A stretch of DNA of 13,152 nt, taken from assembly GCA_002926195.1 (NCBI GenBank), contig MZXQ01000025.1, positions 1 to 13,152 on the forward strand, given 5' to 3'. This document shows positions 7,306-13,152 of the stretch, one piece after another (position 1 is the first letter of the stretch; the number at the start of each line of letters is the position of its first letter). Made by a program: the position numbers and the translations under genes. The notes under the pieces are model-generated. The model was not told the origin of the DNA and made no database searches. It was given only the letters and a program-made list of their open reading frames with translations. Source of the DNA: Candidatus Methanomarinus sp. HR1. Lineage in GTDB: Archaea; Halobacteriota; Methanosarcinia; Methanosarcinales; Methanocomedenaceae.

Positions 7306-7443
7306 ATGGATCAGAAAATCGAAAAATACGGCGATGGAAAATCTGTTTTATTGCCTACAAAGAAAAACATAGACAAGAAATGGGAAGATGAGCTTAGCCG
7401 ATGGATGATTGAAGATTTTTTCACACCATACCAGGCATCCTGA
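7306..7443 (+). CDS. Possible small protein of 45 residues
   Basis: An ATG-started frame of 45 codons ending in TGA. The product begins MDQKIEKYGDGKSVLL, continues with a lysine-rich stretch (KKNIDKKWEDEL), and ends with an aromatic segment containing RWMIEDFF. It has no signal peptide, membrane segment or cysteine. GGGG lies 13 bases upstream, rather far for a Shine-Dalgarno site, and a TATA-like AT-rich stretch lies around 7240-7253. It is in the same direction as the zinc-finger gene 38 bases downstream and could form a unit with it. I do not recognise a family. The balanced charge and Trp/Phe content look protein-like, but chance cannot be excluded at this length. Confidence 0.45.
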   Translation: MDQKIEKYGDGKSVLLPTKKNIDKKWEDELSRWMIEDFFTPYQAS

Positions 7444-7481
7444 TTTTTTTAATATTCGGAGTCGGCAAAAGGTGGATTAGC

Positions 7482-7667
7482 TTGGAATTTAAAGGAATAT
7501 GCACAATCTGCCAGACATCAGGTACAATGTATACCTGTGCACTATGCGGGCGTCTGGTATGTGGTAATTGTTTTGATATTGCAAGAGGTGTTTGTATCAG
7601 GTGTAGCCGTGGAAGCAGCCCTGATTCTATTGTTCACTATCCAGCTTACCCTCCCCCTCTTCGATGA
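7482..7667 (+). CDS. Small eight-cysteine zinc-finger protein
   Basis: A 61-residue protein with four CxxC knuckles: C7/C10, C19/C22, C27/C30 and C38/C41. The spacing (8, 4 and 7 residues between knuckles) suits a two-zinc cross-brace or treble-clef fold of the HIT/RING/B-box kind; the exact family cannot be named from sequence alone. The start is TTG at 7482, decided by an excellent Shine-Dalgarno site, AGGTGG at 7470-7475, six bases upstream. Such mini-fingers usually bind protein or nucleic acid, but no partner is evident here. The 15-residue tail after the last knuckle (PAYPPPLR end) is encoded in a 41-base tail-to-tail overlap with the convergent DHH gene. No ATG precedes the first knuckle, so this start would be missed if only ATG were considered. 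Confidence 0.68.
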   Translation: MEFKGICTICQTSGTMYTCALCGRLVCGNCFDIARGVCIRCSRGSSPDSIVHYPAYPPPLR

Positions 7668-8682
7668 CTTTTAAAAAACGTGAGGAAATAGAATCACTAA
7701 TTGTATTAAGCATTAATTCCCGGCTCTTGGAATTTTCCTGATCTTTAGTAATAACATTAAATAATCCCAGTGGCATAGTGATAGATGCATAAGACGGAGT
7801 CCCTATAATATTTCCGCACTGTCCGAATGCTTTTTTAAATATTTGTTTTAAATTGATCTCAATATCATCAGTAATTGCATATGCATATATATTAGATATA
7901 TCAACTGCAAATATCAGGGCAGTAGATATTCCTTCTAAGTCCAGCATATATTTACAGACCTTAGATAAAGTGTTTGGGTCTTTTACATAGCCTGTATTGG
8001 CTATAAGGTATACATCCTTAATAATCCGGTTGGAAATGGCTTTGGCAAGATCATTAAATGTCTCTGATTTTACACCCGGGTTTTCCAGTTTAAGAAGCAG
8101 ATCGTGATCTATTTGTCCTAATACAAAAAGATATGCTTCCAGTCCATTGTGATTAATATTAGTTAAGAATATTCTGGTCCTGTCCCTTATGGCATATAAT
8201 AGCAAGGTTCCTGTAGTTTTATCTATAGGGATCTCCAGGCTTTTCAAATACTGTATCATAATTGTGGAAGTAGTTTCCACATCAGCTCGTACATCCTTAT
8301 AATCGCATTTTATATTTTTTATAGCTGCTTTTGAATGGGAAATGATCATAACAGGTAAACCAATTAAAGTAGCAAGACCTTCCGGCAGTTCGCTGGGGAC
8401 TACATCAATAAGTGCTAACGGACCTGAAAATTCAGTTGTGATAACATCCGGAAGATGTTCAATATCAGATTCCATGATATTTAACAATCCTTTATGCTGA
8501 ATTGTACCGGTATAGTACCCTTTTATATTGATATGATAGAATTCACAGATCATTTTGAATGCATAAAAACTTGCAAGGGAGTCTGTACTCGGATCATTTC
8601 TTATTAATACTGTCAGTTCATCATTACATTTTTTTATTGTTTTATTAAATTTATAGCGCTTAAGGAATCCAAATTTTTTCAA
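7627..8682 (-). CDS. DHH-family phosphoesterase-like protein with degraded active site
   Basis: About 351 residues with the fold pattern of DHH-DHHA1 proteins (RecJ/NrnA-like): motif I near residues 31-42 (NDPSTDSLAS), D97 in LIDVVP, motif III near 118-121, a family-like VETTSTIMIQYL at 139-150, motif IV around 168-173, and a DHHA1-like C-terminus (numbering from a GTG at 8694). Key residues are altered: the motif I His and first Asp are R32 and S36, DHH is SHS (119-121), and the motif IV Asp is replaced in AIRDRT. The usual GGH of DHHA1 is also missing. Hydrolase activity is therefore doubtful; a binding or regulatory role is possible. Start: GTG at 8694 has no Shine-Dalgarno site, whereas TTG at 8682 has GGTGG eight bases upstream and is preferred. 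It has its own TATA-like element. Confidence 0.8.
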   Translation of the reverse strand: MKKFGFLKRYKFNKTIKKCNDELTVLIRNDPSTDSLASFYAFKMICEFYHINIKGYYTGTIQHKGLLNIMESDIEHLPDVITTEFSGPLALIDVVPSELPEGLATLIGLPVMIISHSKAAIKNIKCDYKDVRADVETTSTIMIQYLKSLEIPIDKTTGTLLLYAIRDRTRIFLTNINHNGLEAYLFVLGQIDHDLLLKLENPGVKSETFNDLAKAISNRIIKDVYLIANTGYVKDPNTLSKVCKYMLDLEGISTALIFAVDISNIYAYAITDDIEINLKQIFKKAFGQCGNIIGTPSYASITMPLGLFNVITKDQENSKSRELMLNTISDSISSRFLKVIEEGEGKLDSEQ

Positions 8683-8708
8683 TATTTGTTCCACCCGGTA
8701 AATAAGAG

Positions 8709-8720
8709 TATCTTAAGATA
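8709..8720. promoter_or_regulatory. Palindrome TATCTTAAGATA, possible operator
   Basis: A perfect 12-bp palindrome lies between the candidate TATA element (8727-8736) and the expected transcription start of the DHH gene. A repressor bound here would block initiation. It is AT-rich, so chance is possible. Confidence 0.4.
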
Positions 8721-8726
8721 GTAAGT

Positions 8727-8736
8727 ATAATTTATA
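8727..8736 (-). promoter_or_regulatory. Candidate TATA box of the DHH gene
   Basis: The minus strand reads TATAAATTAT, preceded by AAAAACC, which resembles a BRE. It lies about 45-55 bases before the preferred TTG start, suggesting separate transcription from the metallo-hydrolase gene upstream. Confidence 0.45.
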
Positions 8737-8763
8737 GGTTTTTCTATTATTTGATTGCTATTA

Positions 8764-9432
8764 TCAGGTAAAAGTTCCATATGTATAACTCCACCCCACA
8801 CCAACAGACCTAAAAACATCCCCAAACCGCCTGGCAATCTCATCCTTATACTTTGTACAATGGCATGAAGCGATCAAATCCAGGCCTTCAAGCATACCAT
8901 ACTCCTTACTATCATGCAGGCCTCCGATAAGACCGCTCACATCACCAAATCCTGATGCAGCTTTCATGATTGCGGCAAGACCAGGATGTGAACAACCTGT
9001 GATAATAAATAAGCTATCACTTAAGCCCACAACTAAAGACTGTTCTTTGATCTTATCTCCCAGTTCCCCTGTTGTGTATACACAATTTGCGATCTTCTGT
9101 GCCTGATCTATTTCAACCAACCCTGCTCTGGCAGATATCTCATCCTTTAATTGCTTTGAGAAAGATTTTGGTACATAGACCTTAACATCAGGGTTCATAT
9201 TTAACAAAACACTGAGCCCTCCTAAATGATCCCAGTGCTGGTGTGATATAACAACAGTATCAATCTTCTGCAAAATGATATTAAGTTTTCTAAGGTTATG
9301 AAGCAGTACTGCTCCATCCCAGCCAGTATCAAAAAGAATAGTATTATCATCTGTTTCAATCAGACAGGAAAAACCCCATCCGCTGATGAATCCTTCTTCT
9401 GCTTCATTATCATAGGTAATTGTTAATTTCAT
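8764..9432 (-). CDS. Metallo-beta-lactamase-fold hydrolase, COG1237 / MJ0301-like
   Basis: A 222-residue MBL-fold protein starting at the ATG at 9432 (MKLTITYDNEAEEGF), with AAGGATGAT upstream and a 22-base gap to the preceding gene; an in-frame codon 42 bases earlier would overlap that gene and adds no family sequence. Numbered from this start, the metal motif SHQHWDHLGG gives H64, H66, D68 and H69. Further ligand candidates are H149 in GCSHPG, H173 in GGLHD and H191 in CHCT. GCSHPG and the GG-x-H pattern mark the group that includes M. jannaschii MJ0301, reported as a dihydropteroate-synthase-like enzyme of methanopterin synthesis. Many relatives carry that label without proof. Pairing with a DUF1847 gene rather than pterin genes leaves the substrate open. 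Confidence 0.88.
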   Translation of the reverse strand: MKLTITYDNEAEEGFISGWGFSCLIETDDNTILFDTGWDGAVLLHNLRKLNIILQKIDTVVISHQHWDHLGGLSVLLNMNPDVKVYVPKSFSKQLKDEISARAGLVEIDQAQKIANCVYTTGELGDKIKEQSLVVGLSDSLFIITGCSHPGLAAIMKAASGFGDVSGLIGGLHDSKEYGMLEGLDLIASCHCTKYKDEIARRFGDVFRSVGVGWSYTYGTFT

Positions 9433-9454
9433 GTACTTATCATCCTTGCTATCC

Positions 9455-10024
9455 TTATGGTATATCAAATACATTTTTTAGATAATATTTGGAATATATA
9501 GCACCCAGCGGATTATGTGCCAGTACCCTATCCTTAACTGCCAGTGTGGTCACAGGTGCATGTGAATGCTCAGTAAAAAGAATATCATGACCAATACACA
9601 GACCAAGTATGATATTGAGATCGGTCTTGAGATTATTTAGTATTATTGACTGACCTTTAGGGTTACATGTAGCCTCAAAACCTTTCCCATGCATTGTATC
9701 CAGATTGTAGCTGTGTTTATCAATAGCACACACTTTACAGCAGACAGAGAACATATCAAAATCCTTTGATAAAATCTCATTAATAACTGCTGCCTCATGT
9801 CCAAAACCGATACAGAATGCAATACCCAATCGCTGGTATTCCATACCTTTTGCATATAGTATGAGCTCTTCTAATCTTGTTTTTTTCATATAATACTTTG
9901 ATTCTATGTGTGCAGATAACTTCATTGATCTGAGTTCTTCTGCTTCATATCTTATATCTGCTGCAATAGTAGTACAGTCTTTGCCTGCCTGACATTTCTT
10001 ATCTTTACATAATGCACATTGCAT
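9455..10024 (-). CDS. DUF1847 cysteine-rich metal-binding protein
   Basis: A 189-residue protein of the DUF1847 family, whose function is unknown. The N-terminus carries a four-Cys knuckle (C3, C6, C11, C17). The core has GIAFCIGFGHEA near 67-78, the triple-Cys stretch SVCCKVC (C95, C96, C99), CNPKGQ (C120), GLCIGHD with C143 and H146, and a conserved-looking end VKDRVLAHNPLG near 163-174. The distribution suggests one structural metal plus a buried Cys/His site, perhaps for Fe-S or another metal (inference). No signal peptide or membrane segment is seen, so it is cytosolic. The ATG at 10024 has AAGGA nine bases upstream. It lies 33 bases after the TraB gene and 22 before the metallo-hydrolase gene, so the three probably form one transcript. 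Confidence 0.88.
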   Translation of the reverse strand: MQCALCKDKKCQAGKDCTTIAADIRYEAEELRSMKLSAHIESKYYMKKTRLEELILYAKGMEYQRLGIAFCIGFGHEAAVINEILSKDFDMFSVCCKVCAIDKHSYNLDTMHGKGFEATCNPKGQSIILNNLKTDLNIILGLCIGHDILFTEHSHAPVTTLAVKDRVLAHNPLGAIYSKYYLKNVFDIP

Positions 10025-10057
10025 ATTGTTTCTTCCTTGTTTAAACTGGAATTTTTA

Positions 10058-11428
10058 TTAAAATATTTTTGCAAAAAAGTTTTGCAGGACATCGACAGGG
10101 TTAAATCCTACCAGATTAAGGATCACATAAATGCCTAAGAACGTACCCACTACGCTTCCCAGATTTGCGAGAGCTGCTACTAAAAGCACACGAAATAGCG
10201 GGATATTGAACATTTCATTAATGCTCTCTGTTTCTATTAACCTTTTAAAATCACCAGTGGTTGGCTTGCGGTATTTTGCTTCCACAAGTCCGGCAAACCA
10301 ACCTGCTGCCAAAAAAGGGTTCAGTGAGGTAAGCCAGGCTACACAAAATGCAGTGAGAATAGATTTAGGATGACCTCTTGCAATAGCAGCACCGAGAGCA
10401 CTGAGTACACCGTTTATAATTACCCAGTACACCATTGCGATCAACAGTATATAAGGAGACAGCACACCTTTTAAGATAGCTATTATAACTAACAGGAATG
10501 TGGAAAAAGCCAGTGCAACGAAGGCTATTCCTAATATTTTCATAATATTGAACCTTTTTACAGGAACACTCTCTAATTCCTCAAGAGGTGGGATAGTCTC
10601 AGGATGTTCAAAATATCGCTTAATACCTTCCCTGTGCCCGGCACCTACCACTGCTACTACGCGGCCGGATTTACCAGCTTTAAGCAGGTTCGCAGCTATA
10701 TAAGCATCCCTTTCATCCACAAAGACCCTGGCAGCCGATGGTGCAAATTTACGTAGTTCATTTATAAGTTGTGCAACGACATCTTCATTTGTTACAGTAT
10801 CAATATCGATCTCATCACCTTTGAACCCGATAACAGAAACCAGTAATGCCCAGAACATCTTGATCTTTTCTTTAAAAGACATAGCATGCCAGAACCGCTG
10901 AAGCGTTATCTTGATATCCCTGTCCACAAGTACTATACGAGCATCTATTGACTCTGCTTTCTTGATAGCCTGCAGCATTTCGGCCCCGGGGTCAACACCC
11001 AGATTATCTCCTATTTTTTTCTGGACATATGCAAGCAGCCAGTGTACCAGTATATAGTATGGTTTGCTGCCTTTTAGAATGTCATCCGGAGATATTTTCT
11101 TATCTTCTACTTGTTGCGTCAGTGCCTGGTATCGGGCAGGACATAACTCAACTGCTACTGCATCAGGCTGCTCCCTTTCGATAGTCTGATCTACTTCAGT
11201 CACACTTTTATCAGAAACGTGGGCTGTGCCTACTATGATGATATTTTCTACCGGATCATCGGAGATAGGTTTGGAACTGCTGTCGGAGGATTCAGTATAG
11301 GAATAATTGATTGTGTAACTTTGATTATTACTATTATTATTAATATTGGTATTATCACTATTGGTATTATTACTATTAGTATCAATAGTGGTATTATCAC
11401 TATTATTGTTAGATTCCTCTGAGTTCAT
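10058..11428 (-). CDS. TraB/PrgY family membrane protein
   Basis: A 456-residue protein of the TraB/PrgY (TIKI-like) family; bacterial PrgY reduces pheromone activity and TIKI is a membrane metalloprotease, but the archaeal role is unknown. Residues 1-58 are a disordered Asn/Ser/Thr-rich tail. The soluble domain follows with GTAH at 67-70, VAVELCPARY at 91-100, VDRD at 168-171, DERD at 238-241 and VGAGHREGI at 261-269; the two GxxH/GxGH sites and E94 are the expected metal or catalytic residues. Four to five membrane segments lie at about 297-319, 323-348, 354-381 and 408-440. Typical archaeal members lack the long tail. The ATG at 11428 has GGTGA four bases upstream. It leads the TraB-DUF1847-hydrolase run and is divergent from hef. 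Confidence 0.92.
   Translation of the reverse strand: MNSEESNNNSDNTTIDTNSNNTNSDNTNINNNSNNQSYTINYSYTESSDSSSKPISDDPVENIIIVGTAHVSDKSVTEVDQTIEREQPDAVAVELCPARYQALTQQVEDKKISPDDILKGSKPYYILVHWLLAYVQKKIGDNLGVDPGAEMLQAIKKAESIDARIVLVDRDIKITLQRFWHAMSFKEKIKMFWALLVSVIGFKGDEIDIDTVTNEDVVAQLINELRKFAPSAARVFVDERDAYIAANLLKAGKSGRVVAVVGAGHREGIKRYFEHPETIPPLEELESVPVKRFNIMKILGIAFVALAFSTFLLVIIAILKGVLSPYILLIAMVYWVIINGVLSALGAAIARGHPKSILTAFCVAWLTSLNPFLAAGWFAGLVEAKYRKPTTGDFKRLIETESINEMFNIPLFRVLLVAALANLGSVVGTFLGIYVILNLVGFNPVDVLQNFFAKIF
11348..11404. repeat. 15-bp repeats coding for NS(D/N)NT in the TraB tail
   Basis: The unit GGTATTATCACTATT occurs at 11348-11362 and 11390-11404, and with one mismatch at 11363-11377; the first two positions are directly tandem. 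On the minus strand they encode NSDNT, NSNNT and NSDNT (residues 23-27, 18-22 and 9-13). The 11378-11389 interval is a 12-base related stretch. Being a multiple of three, gain or loss of units would keep the frame. Confidence 0.8.
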
Positions 11429-11452
11429 ATTTTCACCGAATGATCAATATTC

Positions 11453-11470
11453 TAACTAAAGTAACTAAAG
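11453..11470. repeat. Tandem 9-bp repeat in the traB/hef divergent region
   Basis: TAACTAAAG occurs twice head to tail with no spacer, 25 bases upstream of the TraB start and about 28 bases before the hef TATA element. Its position suits a regulator-binding site acting on either gene. No protein can be assigned. Confidence 0.6.
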
Positions 11471-11497
11471 ATAGAAAAGATTGATGGTCATGCCAGA

Positions 11498-11506
11498 TTA
11501 TAAATA
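11498..11506 (+). promoter_or_regulatory. Candidate TATA box of hef
   Basis: TTATAAATA lies 27 bases before the hef ATG. The usual distance from TATA to transcription start would place the start within a few bases of the ATG, which implies a leaderless or nearly leaderless messenger despite the AGGT at 11525-11528. Confidence 0.5.
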
Positions 11507-11532
11507 GCTTTTTAATAGTATATCAGGTACAT

Positions 11533-13152
11533 ATGCACCCACCTCAGACAGATATACATCCACCTATAGAATTTATCAGTCATCCTTTGATCAAACCCAA
11601 TAGCATAGAGAGGCGTCTCTACCAACTTAGCCTGGCTGGTTGTGCTCTTGGAGAGTCTACGCTAATTGTGCTGCCTACAGGGCTTGGTAAGACTATTATT
11701 GCCTTGCTGGCGATTGCTCGAAGACTTCAGGAATACCAGGGGACGGTTATTATTCTATCTCCGACCAAACCCCTGGTTGAACAGCACGCAACTTTTTTAA
11801 AGACTGTGATGAACCTTCCTCCTGAAGAGATCATTGTGCTTACAGGAAGTATTTCGCCACAGAAGCGATCCTCAATGATAAAGGATGCAAGGATCATAGT
11901 ATCTACTCCCCAGGTTGTTGAGAACGATCTGCGTGCTGGCAGGATTGACCTGTCTGATATAGTTCATATCACTTTTGACGAGGCTCACAGGGCAGTAGGA
12001 AATTATGCTTATGTTTATATTGCCCGACAATACCAGCTTCAGTGCAAAGATCCGCTAATACTTGGAATTACAGCCAGTCCGGGTTCTAATAGTGATAAGA
12101 TAGAAGAGGTATGCAGTAACCTGTTTGTTAGTAAGGTCCAGGTCAGGACTGAAACCGATCCTGATGTGAAACCCTATATCCATTATAGGGAACTGGAATG
12201 GCGTCATATCAAAGTTCCAGTTGAAATTGGGGGGTTGAAGAGGTCTATGGAACTTGTCCTGGAGAATAGGATGCATCAACTGGCTGAGATGGGATTTGTT
12301 GATCCTGCCAGGAAATATTTAAATAAACGTGAAATGCTGAACCTCCAGGCACAACTTCAAGGTAGACTTTCTCGCGGGCCAGACCAGCGGATCTATAAAG
12401 CCATTTCGTTAGTAGCAGAGTTATTTAAAGTAGATCATGCTATTGAGATTGCCGGGACTCAGGGACCTGAAGCTCTTGCAAAATATTTTGATCGATTAGA
12501 ACACGAGGCTAGTTCACGATCAGGCAGTAAGGCATCACGCAGGCTTATGGATGATGTGAATATGCGTCATGCTATTTATTCTTTAAAGGAAATGGATATA
12601 TCACATCCTAAACTGGAAGTAGTGAAAGAGATCGTTTCAGATCAGTTATTAGAAAACCCTGAATCACGTGTTATTGTTTTTACTAATTATAGAGATACAT
12701 CTGAATTAGTAACTGACAGGCTTAAAGAAGTAGATAATATAAGACCTGTAAGGTTTGTTGGTCAGGCCAGTAAATATAAGGATACTGGTCTGACTCAAAA
12801 ACAACAGGTAGATATCCTGAATGAGTTCAAATCAGGAAAATATAATACTTTAGTAGCTACTTCTGTGGCTGAAGAAGGGCTGGATATTCCTGCTACTGAT
12901 CTGGTATTATTCTTTGAACCCGTACCTTCTGAAATAAGAAGTATCCAGCGAAAGGGCAGGACCGGGCGCAAACATGCCGGAAAAGTGGTTGTGCTGGTTG
13001 CTAAAGGTACTAAAGATGAGGCTTATTATTGGAGCAGCCGCAGAAAAGAGAATACTATGAATGATAAGATGCGCCAGTTCAAGGCACCGGCCTTATCATC
13101 CACTGGTGGGAATCCTGAAACAAATTTCACTGAAGATGATGTGGCTGTTGAG
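11533..13152 (+). CDS. hef: Hef helicase/nuclease, helicase part (partial at right edge)
   Basis: Hef is the archaeal XPF/FANCM-like protein that acts on stalled replication forks: an SF2 helicase fused to an XPF nuclease. The window holds 540 codons with no stop before the edge. Motifs in order: R27/Q31 region before motif I, Walker A PTGLGKT at 48-54, SPTKPLVEQH near 76-85, STPQVVEND at 124-132, DEAH at 149-152 and TASPG at 180-184. A helical insertion of the FANCM/Hef kind follows at about 220-345, then VIVFTNYRDT near 380, VATSVAEEGLDIP near 442-454 and motif VI QRKGRTGR from residue 472. After about residue 510 the sequence becomes a linker (STGGNPETNFTEDD), where the nuclease domain would follow off-window. 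A helicase-only variant cannot be excluded. Start: ATG at 11533 with AGGT nearby. Confidence 0.95.
   Translation, partial: MHPPQTDIHPPIEFISHPLIKPNSIERRLYQLSLAGCALGESTLIVLPTGLGKTIIALLAIARRLQEYQGTVIILSPTKPLVEQHATFLKTVMNLPPEEIIVLTGSISPQKRSSMIKDARIIVSTPQVVENDLRAGRIDLSDIVHITFDEAHRAVGNYAYVYIARQYQLQCKDPLILGITASPGSNSDKIEEVCSNLFVSKVQVRTETDPDVKPYIHYRELEWRHIKVPVEIGGLKRSMELVLENRMHQLAEMGFVDPARKYLNKREMLNLQAQLQGRLSRGPDQRIYKAISLVAELFKVDHAIEIAGTQGPEALAKYFDRLEHEASSRSGSKASRRLMDDVNMRHAIYSLKEMDISHPKLEVVKEIVSDQLLENPESRVIVFTNYRDTSELVTDRLKEVDNIRPVRFVGQASKYKDTGLTQKQQVDILNEFKSGKYNTLVATSVAEEGLDIPATDLVLFFEPVPSEIRSIQRKGRTGRKHAGKVVVLVAKGTKDEAYYWSSRRKENTMNDKMRQFKAPALSSTGGNPETNFTEDDVAVE

Noticed and set aside
7444..7450. 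T7 tract as a terminator after the 45-codon gene
   Set aside because: It is short, has no hairpin, and the next gene in the same direction begins 32 bases later with a strong ribosome site, so termination here is not supported.
11219..11422. Plus-strand frame rich in Ile and Thr
   Set aside because: It is the antisense of the TraB Asn/Ser/Thr repeat tail, which explains its low complexity.
12055..12279. Minus-strand frame of 74 codons near the right end
   Set aside because: It lies entirely inside the hef helicase coding sequence, whose motifs and open frame are unambiguous.
1..13152. CRISPR array, tRNA/rRNA genes, insertion sequences, prophage or toxin-antitoxin genes
   Set aside because: No regularly spaced repeats, no cloverleaf-like GC-rich stretch, no transposase or integrase motif was seen, and coding density leaves little room for them.

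Overview
The window looks like a euryarchaeal chromosome, most likely of the Methanosarcinales or a related ANME-type lineage. The evidence is a Hef-type XPF-family helicase, an archaeal TraB/PrgY membrane protein, an archaeal-type dihydropteroate synthase, a cobalamin-dependent class II ribonucleotide reductase, AT-rich TATA-like promoter elements and GG-rich Shine-Dalgarno sites. It contains 15 protein genes, two of them cut by the window edges. I see no RNA gene, insertion sequence, prophage or CRISPR array, and no gene-free stretch longer than about 160 bases.

Bases 1-520 (+) hold the C-terminal part of a pentameric ligand-gated ion channel (Cys-loop receptor family), unusual for an archaeon and somewhat GC-richer than its neighbours. 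It converges on a long minus-strand block (6832 down to 580) with the order glyA, folD, folP, metV, metF, nrdJ. The first five are 1 to 21 bases apart and form a compact tetrahydrofolate C1 operon. FolP supplies the folate skeleton. GlyA loads a C1 unit from serine as methylene-H4F. FolD interconverts methylene-, methenyl- and formyl-H4F. MetF with its Cys-rich partner MetV reduces methylene- to methyl-H4F. nrdJ follows after 56 bases and makes deoxyribonucleotides without oxygen. In an organism whose main C1 carrier is probably tetrahydromethanopterin, this is a separate biosynthetic folate module.

A short plus-strand set follows (6988-7667): a DUF1858 protein, a possible 45-residue protein, and a 61-residue eight-cysteine zinc-finger protein starting at TTG. 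The last overlaps tail to tail with the next minus-strand gene.

A second minus-strand block (11428 down to 7627) encodes a TraB/PrgY membrane protein with a repeat-built Asn/Ser/Thr-rich N-terminus, a DUF1847 Cys-rich protein, a metallo-beta-lactamase-fold protein of the MJ0301-like (COG1237) group, and a DHH-family protein that has lost several catalytic residues. The DHH gene appears to have its own promoter with a palindrome.

A short divergent promoter region (11429-11532) with a 9-bp tandem repeat separates this block from the Hef helicase gene (11533 to the right edge, +), whose nuclease part lies beyond the window.
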